Assembly: GCA_900763995.1 (NCBI GenBank)
Contig: CAAFMK010000034.1
Location: forward strand, 1-11,773
Direction of reading: 5' to 3'
Source of the DNA: an uncultured Oscillospiraceae bacterium
GTDB taxonomy: Bacteria; Bacillota; Clostridia; Oscillospirales; Oscillospiraceae
Length of the DNA stretch: 11,773 bases
The notes under the pieces: model-generated
The model's input: the letters and a program-made list of their open reading frames with translations, nothing else
Database searches by the model: none
Told to the model about the DNA's origin: nothing
Program-made: the position numbers and the translations under genes
Shown here: positions 5,793-11,429 of the stretch, one piece after another
Layout: every line of letters starts with the position of its first letter
Position numbering within the stretch: position 1 is the first letter of the stretch

Positions 5793-7945
5793 TGCCCAGA
5801 CCAAACCACGCCCCCAAAGGGGGCTTCCGAAAGCCTAAAAATATGGGTAAAACCATCCACCGTCTTTTGGGGTACCTGACCCAGAGTAAGCTTCCTCTCA
5901 TTGCGGTGGCCCTGTTTCTCATCCTGTCTGTGTGCACCAATCTTGGCGGCTCCTATATGATGCGGGATATTATCAACCGCTTTATCTGGTCGGGCTGTAC
6001 CGATTTTTCTGGCTTGGGGCTGTCTATCCTCAAGTTGATTGGGGTATATCTGGTGGGCTGTCTCGCCACCTATTTACAGTCAGCGGTGATGATCAAGCTG
6101 GCCCAAAAGGGGATCAACCGCCTGCGAAAGGATCTGTTTGACAAGCTCCAGTCGCTGCCCCTGACCTACTTTGACCAGCACCCCCATGGGGCATTGATGA
6201 GCTACTTTACCAACGACGCGGACAATGTGCAGACTGCCCTGGAGCAAAGTGTGGTCTCCCTGTGCTCCAGTGTGCTGATGTTTGTGGGCCTGATCGGGCT
6301 TATGCTGTTCATCAACTGGAAGCTCTTCTTTGTCACAGCTGTGCTGCTGCTGGTCACCACCCTGATTTTCCAGCGGCTGGGCAGCCGAAGCCGCATCTGC
6401 TACCAGCAGCAGCAGGAGGCCATGGGACAGGTCAACAGTGAGATCCAGGAGGTCATTGAAGGACTGAAGGTCGTCAAGGCCTTCACCTATGAGGAGCCTC
6501 TGAAGGAGGAGTTTCAAAAGCTGAATGAGACCTATCGCAGCGCAGCACAAAAGGCCAACTTTTATTCCCTGCTCATTATGCCTGTCTCTGGCAACCTGAT
6601 CAACATCAGCTATGCGCTTACTGCCGCCTTTGGTGGATTCCTGTCCATCCTTCAGGGCTTTGATCTGGGTGGACTGGTGGTCTATCTGAACTACTCCAAG
6701 CAGGTGGGACAGCCTTTGAACCAGATTTCCCAGCAGATGACCACCCTGCTGTCCGCTCTGGCAGGTGCAGAGCGGATCTTTGAGGCCATGGATACCCAGG
6801 CTGAGATCGACCAGGGCACAGTCTGTCTGGTAGAGGTGGAAAAGGATGCCAATGGCACAATGTCCCCCTATACCGGGGATGGACACTCCCACATCTGGGC
6901 CTGGAAAACACCGAAAAACAGCGGCATGATGCTGGTGCCTGTGCTGCTGGAGGGGGAAACCCTCATTGAACTTGGGCAGGCTGAGCTGGAACAGGGGAGG
7001 TTGAAGCTGCTCCCCTTTGGCGTAGATTCACAGGAGGGGATCTGGGTGTCAGTATCCCCAGATGGCGCACTCCAGCAAATAAACGACCTGACCCAGCTGG
7101 CACACCACGCCTGGGCCTGGAAATACCCAGATCATACTGGCCAGCTATCCCTCCACCTCATCCGGGGCACGGTGCGCAATATACCTGGTGAGGACTACTA
7201 CCTCACCCAGCTGCGTGGCGCTGTGCGCTTCCACCATGTGGACTTCTCCTATGTCCCGGGCAAGCGCATTTTAAAGGATGTGTCAGTCTACGCCAATCCG
7301 GGGCAGAAAATCGCCTTTGTAGGCTCCACCGGAGCGGGAAAGACCACCATTACCAACCTCATCAACCGTTTTTATGAGCTGGATGGGGGGATCATCACCT
7401 ATGACGGCATTGATGTGCGCATGATCCGCAAGGACGATCTGCGCCGCTCCCTGGGTGCTGTTTTGCAGGATACCCACCTGTTCACCGGCACCATTATGGA
7501 CAATATTCGCTATGGTCGGCTGGATGCTACCGATGAGGAATGTATCGCTGCGGCCAAAAGCTCCAATGCCCACTCCTTTATCCGGCGTCTGCCTGAGGGG
7601 TACCAAACCATGGTCACTGGGGATGGTGCCAATCTGAGCCAGGGCCAGCGGCAGCTGTTGGCCATTGCCCGGGCCGCTGTGGCCAATCCTCCTGTGATGA
7701 TTTTGGATGAGGCCACCTCCTCCATCGACACCCGCACGGAGGCGCTGATCCAACAGGGTATGGACACCTTAATGGAGGGGCGGACAGTGTTTGTCATTGC
7801 CCACCGTCTCAGTACCATCCGAAATGCCAACTGTATTGTGGTGATTGAACATGGTCAGATAGAGGAAAAGGGCGACCATCACCAGCTGTTGGAAAAACAG
7901 GGGCGGTACTACCGCCTGTACACAGGTCAATTCAAGCTGTCCTGA
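5792..7945 (+). CDS. ABC exporter half-transporter, catalytic partner with enlarged linker
   Basis: A 717-aa ABC exporter subunit, about 110-130 aa longer than a usual half-transporter. After an N-terminal membrane domain (about 20-340) there is an insert before the ATPase domain. The insert has two related blocks, around HIWAWKTPKNSG (WAWK 369-372) and HAWAWKYPDHTG (WAWK 441-444), a period of 72 residues. Related Clostridia transporters, as I recall, have one such block. The ATPase domain has Walker A GSTGAGKT at 511-518, LSQGQ at 615-619 (noncanonical signature), Walker B with Asp639-Glu640, and switch His671 (IAHR). So this subunit supplies the catalytic Glu and His, and the preceding subunit supplies the good signature. 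Together they form one working and one degenerate ATP site. No terminator is evident right after the gene. Confidence 0.95.
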   Translation: MPRPNHAPKGGFRKPKNMGKTIHRLLGYLTQSKLPLIAVALFLILSVCTNLGGSYMMRDIINRFIWSGCTDFSGLGLSILKLIGVYLVGCLATYLQSAVMIKLAQKGINRLRKDLFDKLQSLPLTYFDQHPHGALMSYFTNDADNVQTALEQSVVSLCSSVLMFVGLIGLMLFINWKLFFVTAVLLLVTTLIFQRLGSRSRICYQQQQEAMGQVNSEIQEVIEGLKVVKAFTYEEPLKEEFQKLNETYRSAAQKANFYSLLIMPVSGNLINISYALTAAFGGFLSILQGFDLGGLVVYLNYSKQVGQPLNQISQQMTTLLSALAGAERIFEAMDTQAEIDQGTVCLVEVEKDANGTMSPYTGDGHSHIWAWKTPKNSGMMLVPVLLEGETLIELGQAELEQGRLKLLPFGVDSQEGIWVSVSPDGALQQINDLTQLAHHAWAWKYPDHTGQLSLHLIRGTVRNIPGEDYYLTQLRGAVRFHHVDFSYVPGKRILKDVSVYANPGQKIAFVGSTGAGKTTITNLINRFYELDGGIITYDGIDVRMIRKDDLRRSLGAVLQDTHLFTGTIMDNIRYGRLDATDEECIAAAKSSNAHSFIRRLPEGYQTMVTGDGANLSQGQRQLLAIARAAVANPPVMILDEATSSIDTRTEALIQQGMDTLMEGRTVFVIAHRLSTIRNANCIVVIEHGQIEEKGDHHQLLEKQGRYYRLYTGQFKLS

Positions 7946-7959
7946 TGTGACAAGTCCAC

Positions 7960-8038
7960 ACTGTCAACGAGAAATCCCAATCGGTTTTCCACATTCACCC
8001 CACTTTTTGTGGATAATCTGTGGTTTCTCGTTGACAGT
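7960..8038. repeat. 15-bp perfect inverted repeat flanking DnaA-box-like sites
   Basis: ACTGTCAACGAGAAA at 7960-7974 is the exact reverse complement of 8024-8038, with a 49-base loop. The loop can fold further (CCACA 7989-7993 with TGTGG 8019-8023). The right arm contains the -35 element of the tRNA promoter. No T-run follows, so it is not a typical terminator for the ABC operon. It may be an operator for a protein that controls the tRNA promoter, or a structural element. Confidence 0.65.
7985..8016. promoter_or_regulatory. Two convergent DnaA-box-like sequences
   Basis: TTTTCCACA at 7985-7993 (one mismatch) and, on the minus strand, a perfect TTATCCACA at 8008-8016 face each other across 14 bases. 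The TCCACA core recurs at 7955-7960 (+) and 8101-8106 (-). The neighbouring DNA toward 8100 is AT-rich. DnaA binding is inferred from the consensus only; no dnaA or dnaN gene is in the window. Confidence 0.4.
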
Positions 8039-8059
8039 TGGGCGGTTCTGAGCTATAAT
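8031..8059 (+). promoter_or_regulatory. Consensus promoter of the tRNA-Arg genes
   Basis: TTGACA at 8031-8036 and TATAAT at 8054-8059 both match the sigma-A consensus perfectly, with the ideal 17-base spacer. Such strong promoters are typical of stable RNA genes. It reads into the two tRNA sequences about 105 bases downstream. Confidence 0.88.
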
Positions 8060-8168
8060 AAAAAAGTTACAAGTTCAGTTTCCAGTGGAGAATATTTTTT
8101 TGTGGAACTGTGCCAGGTAAGCTCATCCAGAGTCAAAAATAGGTTATGCCCAATCCAAAGTTATATAT

Positions 8169-8240
8169 GCCCCTGTAGCTCAGTTGGATAGAGCACACGC
8201 CTCCTAAGCGGCAGATGGTTCGATTCCTTCGAGCAGTAAA
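8169..8240 (+). pseudogene. Broken tRNA-Arg(CCT), intact 5' half with foreign 3' half
   Basis: The 5' half is normal: acceptor GCCCCTG, D-arm GCTC/GAGC, and an anticodon arm with loop CTCCTAA (anticodon CCT). From about 8211 the sequence departs. The anticodon stem keeps only three of five pairs (CACGC against GCGGC). The T-arm-like GATGG/CCTTC stem has a mismatch. The 3' end (GAGCAGT) cannot pair with the acceptor, and no CCA follows. Bases 8175-8210 repeat at 8268-8303 in the intact tRNA with one T/C difference. It is best explained as a tRNA split by recombination in the anticodon region, for example by integration of the adjacent element. The 3' limit is approximate. Confidence 0.7.
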
Positions 8241-8261
8241 AATTGCATAAATCTTAAAAAT

Positions 8262-8338
8262 GTCTCAGTAGCTCAGCTGGATAGAGCACACGCCTCCTAA
8301 GCGTGGGGCCGGAGGTTCAAATCCTCTCTGGGACGCCA
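8262..8338 (+). tRNA. tRNA-Arg (anticodon CCT)
   Basis: A complete 77-base cloverleaf. Acceptor GTCTCAG pairs with CTGGGAC (one G-U), the D-stem is GCTC/GAGC, and the anticodon stem is CACGC/GCGTG with loop CTCCTAA. There is a five-base variable loop, T-stem GGAGG/CCTCT with TTCAAAT, discriminator G, and CCA encoded. Anticodon CCT reads AGG. It shares the anticodon and 36 bases with the broken tRNA just upstream and is probably transcribed from the same promoter. It may belong to the integrative element or be its attachment site. Confidence 0.96.
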
Positions 8339-8346
8339 GCTAACAC

Positions 8347-8386
8347 GCCGAAAACCTTTGATTTATCAGGGTTTTCGGCTTTTCTT
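8347..8386 (+). terminator. Terminator after tRNA-Arg
   Basis: GCCGAAAACC at 8347-8356 pairs exactly with GGTTTTCGGC at 8370-8379, with a 13-base loop, followed by TTTTCTT. It lies nine bases after the tRNA CCA and ends the tRNA transcript. Confidence 0.9.
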
Positions 8387-8426
8387 ATTTCTGCGGCTTT
8401 TGTGGCTTTTTTGCAAAAAACCTTGG

Positions 8427-8600
8427 TTTGCTAACATTTGCTAACGAGATTTGGCCTTTTGCTAAGAAAGGCGGTAAGTCAGAGGTTCGATTTTTACCAA
8501 AGGAACTTGCAAACATTTGTTAGCAGAAATTAGAGGAAGTTGCAAACAAAATCGCGAATTTGCTAACATCGCTCAAAAATGCTTTCAGAACCTTGCTAAC
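8427..8600. repeat. Cluster of eight TTTGCTAAC-like repeats, probable integrase arm sites
   Basis: TTTGCTAAC or close variants occur at 8427-8435, 8437-8445, 8458-8466 (last base G), 8506-8514 (CTTGCAAAC), 8519-8527 (minus strand, TCTGCTAAC), 8539-8547 (GTTGCAAAC), 8559-8567 and 8592-8600 (CTTGCTAAC). The first two are ten bases apart, one helical turn. They fill the non-coding gap between the tRNA and the integrase gene, where arm-type sites for the N-terminal domain of lambda/Tn916-class integrases lie. The spacing is irregular and some copies are inverted, so this is not a CRISPR array. Confidence 0.65.
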
Positions 8601-8638
8601 AAAAAAAGTGTTTGGTCACTGTGCAAAGTGGTTCAAAC

Positions 8639-8665
8639 GAAGAAAACCTCTCACAAAGTGAGAGG
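8639..8665 (-). terminator. Terminator of the integrase operon
   Basis: CCTCTCAC at 8647-8654 pairs perfectly with GTGAGAGG at 8658-8665 around a three-base loop. On the minus strand it is followed by TTTTCTTC (complement of 8639-8646). It lies 22 bases after the integrase stop codon. Confidence 0.82.
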
Positions 8666-8686
8666 CGTTCTTCTGAGGGAGGGACT

Positions 8687-10078
8687 TTATAAAGCTTTTG
8701 CCAGCTGCTTGAGCAGTGCGGCAGTTTCGGGATTTTTAAGCAGTTCCAGTATCTTCGCTGCATCACTTTCATCACTTTCAGTGACGGCAGTATCCGCAGT
8801 TTTAGGCTCTGTATCTTCAACAGGGTCAGGAGTCTTGGATGAGTAAAATGCTTCCTCCAATCGCTGAGCGTTTATGCAGCGATCCTCGTCGATGATGTGA
8901 GAGTAGACATCTGCAACCATTTTTACCTGAGCATGACCAGAGTCGCCCTGGACGGATTTCATATCGCCACCATTGAGTTTCAGCTTGTAGGTGATACTGG
9001 AGTGACGGAGAGAATGGAATACAACATGAGGCAGTCCGTTTTCTTTGATAAGTTTATTGAAAGCACGGTTAATCACCTGGCTTTCCATCGGACGGCCATT
9101 GCTGGAGCAAAAGACCAGGTTATTGTCGATGTATTCGTCTCCAAACAGATCCATCAGCTCGTCGATTTCTTTTTTTCTCTCTACCAGCATATAGGCAACT
9201 GTTTTCGGCAGGTACACGCGGCGAATACTGGTTTTGGTTTTAGGCTCTTTCAGGACCAGAGCAGTATGGGTACTGGCTATGCAAGGTGGAAACTTCTTAA
9301 TAACACCTTTGTCGCTCAAATCGTCCAATGCACCTCGTGTAACCCGTTGCAGCTCTTTGTTGACGAATATATAAGCTGAACCATTTTCTATGCTCTGTGG
9401 TGCAATATCAATGCAGTCCCAGGTAAGGCCCAGCATTTCACCAATGCGTAAAGAGCAGGAGAACGCCAGATTTAAGGCAAGGGAGAGGATAGGATCATCA
9501 CAGACTTCCATAGCCTTGCTCAGCGTTTCGGCAGTCCATATATCCCGTTCTTTATGTTCTTCTTTGGGAAGTGTCGCATTCAGGACAGGGTTACGGCTGA
9601 TTAGTTCCCAACGCACCGCCTGATTAAAGGCACTGCGAAGTAGCTTGTGAATTTCTCTTACTGTATGCGGGGTCAGATATTCGCTTGTGGGTTTGCGGTT
9701 GTTGACGCTTACCGTTTTCACAGAGAGCAGATCACGGTAATACTTATCCATCATCCTTGGAGTGATGTCGGATAGTAACATATCTCCGATAATAGGAGTT
9801 ATGTAGTTTCTCGCCAGACCACGGCGGCTTTCATATGTTGACATTGCCCAGGTATTTACACCATAGATGGACATATATTCATCGAGCAGATCGTTCAGGG
9901 TCTTTGCCGTAGGAATAAAGAAGGTTCCAGAGTCCTGCTCATACTCAATTTGCTTTTTTCGTTTTTTTGCTTCTGCATTTGTGCTGAAGGTTTCCCAACG
10001 CTGTCTGCGTTTTCCGTTTTCATCTGTGTAATCATACACCACAGAATATTTGCTTTTACGCTTCACGATAGATGCCAT
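8687..10078 (-). CDS. int: Tyrosine recombinase / site-specific integrase
   Basis: A 463-aa phage/ICE-type integrase that would catalyse integration and excision at an att site, presumably the tRNA-Arg next to it. The ATG at 10078 is chosen because AAAGGAG then has an eight-base spacer; the ATG at 10084 lies too close to it. An N-terminal arm-binding domain (about 1-55, KRKSKYSVVYDYTDENGKRR) resembles the Tn916 Int type. A SAM-like core-binding domain follows (about 58-160), then the catalytic domain with Arg211 (SCSLRIGEMLGL), His355/Arg358 (HSLRHSSITY), His382 (GH) and nucleophile Tyr392 (DVYSH). All expected catalytic residues are present, so it looks active. An acidic tail of about 70 residues follows the tyrosine. 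The gene overlaps the end of the upstream HTH gene, so translation is probably coupled. Confidence 0.96.
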   Translation of the reverse strand: MASIVKRKSKYSVVYDYTDENGKRRQRWETFSTNAEAKKRKKQIEYEQDSGTFFIPTAKTLNDLLDEYMSIYGVNTWAMSTYESRRGLARNYITPIIGDMLLSDITPRMMDKYYRDLLSVKTVSVNNRKPTSEYLTPHTVREIHKLLRSAFNQAVRWELISRNPVLNATLPKEEHKERDIWTAETLSKAMEVCDDPILSLALNLAFSCSLRIGEMLGLTWDCIDIAPQSIENGSAYIFVNKELQRVTRGALDDLSDKGVIKKFPPCIASTHTALVLKEPKTKTSIRRVYLPKTVAYMLVERKKEIDELMDLFGDEYIDNNLVFCSSNGRPMESQVINRAFNKLIKENGLPHVVFHSLRHSSITYKLKLNGGDMKSVQGDSGHAQVKMVADVYSHIIDEDRCINAQRLEEAFYSSKTPDPVEDTEPKTADTAVTESDESDAAKILELLKNPETAALLKQLAKAL

Positions 10079-10493
10079 TTTCATTGCTCCTTTCTGAGAT
10101 TTTCACATAATGAGTTTGCTTTTGATACCAGGCTTCAAAACTGCTGGTAATGATACGAATTCTTCGATCAATCAAGGTCGTCTCAAAATAGCCCCTTTTA
10201 ACAAGGTCATAAGCTGTGCCAGATTTCAGCCCCAAAAGATCCGCCATTTCCGGAACTGACATCGTAGTATGCCTCCATTTCTCTCCGGGCGGTGTACCAT
10301 CCACTTTTTTATAGTGGAACTGGCCGGCATACCAATCTTCAAAGCTATCCAGCATAACTCTCATTCGTCCGGCCACTTGAATTGTTTTGAAATAGTTCTT
10401 TTTAACCAACCAGTAGGATTCTACTTTACCAAGCCCAAGCATTTTGCCCATCTCTGGTACAGACATACTGGTCTTTACTCTTTGTTTTTGCAT
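10056..10493 (-). CDS. Protein with two tandem excisionase-type HTH domains
   Basis: A 145-aa protein made of two copies of one module. MSVPEMGKMLGLGKVESYWL (from about residue 10) and MSVPEMADLLGLKSGTAYDL (from about residue 78) each lead into VKK/VKRG-YF, a basic strand and a SFE(D/A)WY motif. Each copy resembles the short winged MerR-like HTH of excisionase/HTH_17 proteins. The ribosome site AGGAGG is eight bases before the ATG. The gene sits directly upstream of int and overlaps it by 23 bases, the usual place for a directionality factor. It likely bends att DNA or regulates int. A two-headed form could bind two adjacent half-sites without dimerising; that is inference. The family call is firm, the exact role less so. 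Confidence 0.85.
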   Translation of the reverse strand: MQKQRVKTSMSVPEMGKMLGLGKVESYWLVKKNYFKTIQVAGRMRVMLDSFEDWYAGQFHYKKVDGTPPGEKWRHTTMSVPEMADLLGLKSGTAYDLVKRGYFETTLIDRRIRIITSSFEAWYQKQTHYVKISERSNENGIYREA

Positions 10494-10534
10494 GGCTTTT
10501 ACCTCCTCTATAAAGTTTTTCTTGCTATGGCCTC

Positions 10535-10563
10535 ATTGTAAGAGAAAGCAGAAAAAAAGTTAA
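10535..10563 (-). promoter_or_regulatory. Promoter of the double-HTH / int operon
   Basis: On the minus strand TTAACT (plus 10558-10563, 4 of 6) and TACAAT (plus 10535-10540, 5 of 6) are 17 bases apart. The -35 overlaps the U-tract of the terminator of the gene upstream. Start would be near 10528, giving a leader of about 35 bases. Confidence 0.5.
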
Positions 10564-10591
10564 GGATGTCGATTTGGAGATCGGCATCCTT
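10548..10591 (-). terminator. Terminator after the single-HTH gene
   Basis: A 12-bp stem (10562-10573 with 10580-10591, one G-U) is followed on the minus strand by AACTTTTTTT. It lies seven bases beyond the stop codon of the HTH gene and separates the mazF-HTH unit from the double-HTH/int unit. Confidence 0.88.
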
Positions 10592-10597
10592 GACAAA

Positions 10598-10825
10598 TCA
10601 TTCATCTGCGTGATCCAGCCAGTCATCAAAGCTCTTTTTGGAAATGCGGATATGACCGCCGACTCTGACGCTGTGGAATACACCCTGTTTTACCAGATTA
10701 TATGCTGTGGGATGACTGATACCCAGAATGTCCTGAATCTCATCGACCGTATAGGTTCTTTTGTCATAGCTGACAGGATTTTGTTCATTAAAGCGGTTCA
10801 ATTCCGCAATTCTTGCTTCAAACAT
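10598..10825 (-). CDS. Excisionase-family HTH protein
   Basis: A 75-aa single-domain DNA-binding protein. Residues about 25-71 (YTVDEIQDILGISHPTAYNL, then VKQGVFHSVRVGGHIRISKKS and DDWLDH) match the short excisionase/HTH_17 fold: a helix-turn-helix, a basic wing and a closing W. The ribosome site AAAGGAGG is about eight bases before the ATG. The gene lies 30 bases after the mazF stop and is followed at once by a strong terminator, so the two form a short operon. It shares the family of the two repeats in the neighbouring double-HTH protein. Likely roles are excisionase or local regulator, including a possible DNA-binding partner of the toxin; the last idea is only positional. Confidence 0.85.
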   Translation of the reverse strand: MFEARIAELNRFNEQNPVSYDKRTYTVDEIQDILGISHPTAYNLVKQGVFHSVRVGGHIRISKKSFDDWLDHADE

Positions 10826-10855
10826 AAAAACGCCTCCTTTATCCGGTAAGTGGCC

Positions 10856-11236
10856 TTACGGAGCCTCCATTTCCTCCGGAATATGAATATCTAAACTAAC
10901 TTGCAGAGCATCATCAATCGCTCTCATTTCTTCGCGAGATACGCGCCCAATGTACGATAAAACACGCCTTTTATCAATCGTTTTAATTTGCTCCAGCAGA
11001 ACAACAGATTTCAGTCCAAGCTCTGGAACGCTCTCCAGTGCATAGTGTGTGGGCAGCTCCTTTTTCTTAATCCATTTACTGGTGAGTGGAGCTACGATCA
11101 AAGTGGGGCAGAAAAAATTCCCCACATTGTTTTGAAGAACCAGGACAGGACGGGTGCCGCCTTGCTCTGATCCAAAATAAGGGTTCAAATTGGCATAATA
11201 TAAATCCCCACGCTTATAAATCCAATCTTCTTTCAT
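10856..11236 (-). CDS. MazF/PemK-family endoribonuclease toxin
   Basis: A 126-aa protein of the type II toxin family that cleaves mRNA at short sequences. The ATG at 11236 is preferred because AGGAGG (11244-11249) then has a suitable spacer; the ATG at 11242 touches it. Family motifs are clear: KRGDLYYANLNPYFGSEQGG, RPVLVLQNNVG with Arg29, APLTSK with Thr52 (matching Arg25 and Thr48 of B. subtilis MazF), LPTHYAL and SVVLLEQIKTIDKRR. All active-site positions look intact. No MazE-like antitoxin precedes it; the next gene downstream is an excisionase-type HTH protein. It may work with an unrecognised antitoxin, or be a domesticated regulator in the element. It could promote maintenance of the island by addiction. 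Confidence 0.93.
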   Translation of the reverse strand: MKEDWIYKRGDLYYANLNPYFGSEQGGTRPVLVLQNNVGNFFCPTLIVAPLTSKWIKKKELPTHYALESVPELGLKSVVLLEQIKTIDKRRVLSYIGRVSREEMRAIDDALQVSLDIHIPEEMEAP

Positions 11237-11272
11237 GTTCATCCTCCTATGTTTTGAGATTTGATTATGTAA

Positions 11273-11305
11273 GAAGGAGGCTCTGCAAATTACAGAGTCT
11301 CCTTC
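11273..11305 (-). terminator. 13-bp hairpin upstream of mazF, possible terminator
   Basis: GAAGGAGGCTCTG (11273-11285) pairs with 11293-11305 across a seven-base loop with one G-U. Only weak T-rich sequence follows on either strand. It lies between the small ORF at 11328-11429 and the mazF ribosome site, so it could end transcription of the small ORF or act in the mazF leader. Confidence 0.45.
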
Positions 11306-11327
11306 AATTTAGCGCCTGTTTTATCCC

Positions 11328-11429
11328 TTACTTGTCCACGACACCCCAGGGATTTGGGTAATCATTAAGCCGCAGGTGGCTGGCCTGCTTCTCAGGAGTT
11401 TCACCTCCACTTCGTTTGGTCTTACCCAT
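11328..11429 (-). CDS. Possible 33-residue small protein, unrecognised
   Basis: The minus-strand ATG at 11429 opens a short frame beginning MGKTKRSGGETPEKQ and ending RLNDYPNPWGVVDK before a TAA at 11328. The composition is protein-like: a basic, polar start and a PNPWG turn. It is followed by a hairpin and then mazF in the same direction. Against it, there is no good ribosome site (only GCAGG) and there are in-frame stops just upstream. I do not recognise a family. It has no DNA-binding motif, so calling it an antitoxin would be a guess. Confidence 0.35.
   Translation of the reverse strand: MGKTKRSGGETPEKQASHLRLNDYPNPWGVVDK

Noticed and set aside
7960..8038. Intrinsic terminator of the ABC operon
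   Set aside because: The stem is perfect, but the loop is 49 bases and no T-run follows on the plus strand.
8009..8191. 60-codon plus-strand ORF over the tRNA promoter
   Set aside because: It covers the promoter, leader and start of the broken tRNA and has no ribosome site.
8427..8600. CRISPR array
   Set aside because: The repeats are only about nine bases, irregularly spaced and in both orientations, and there are no cas genes.
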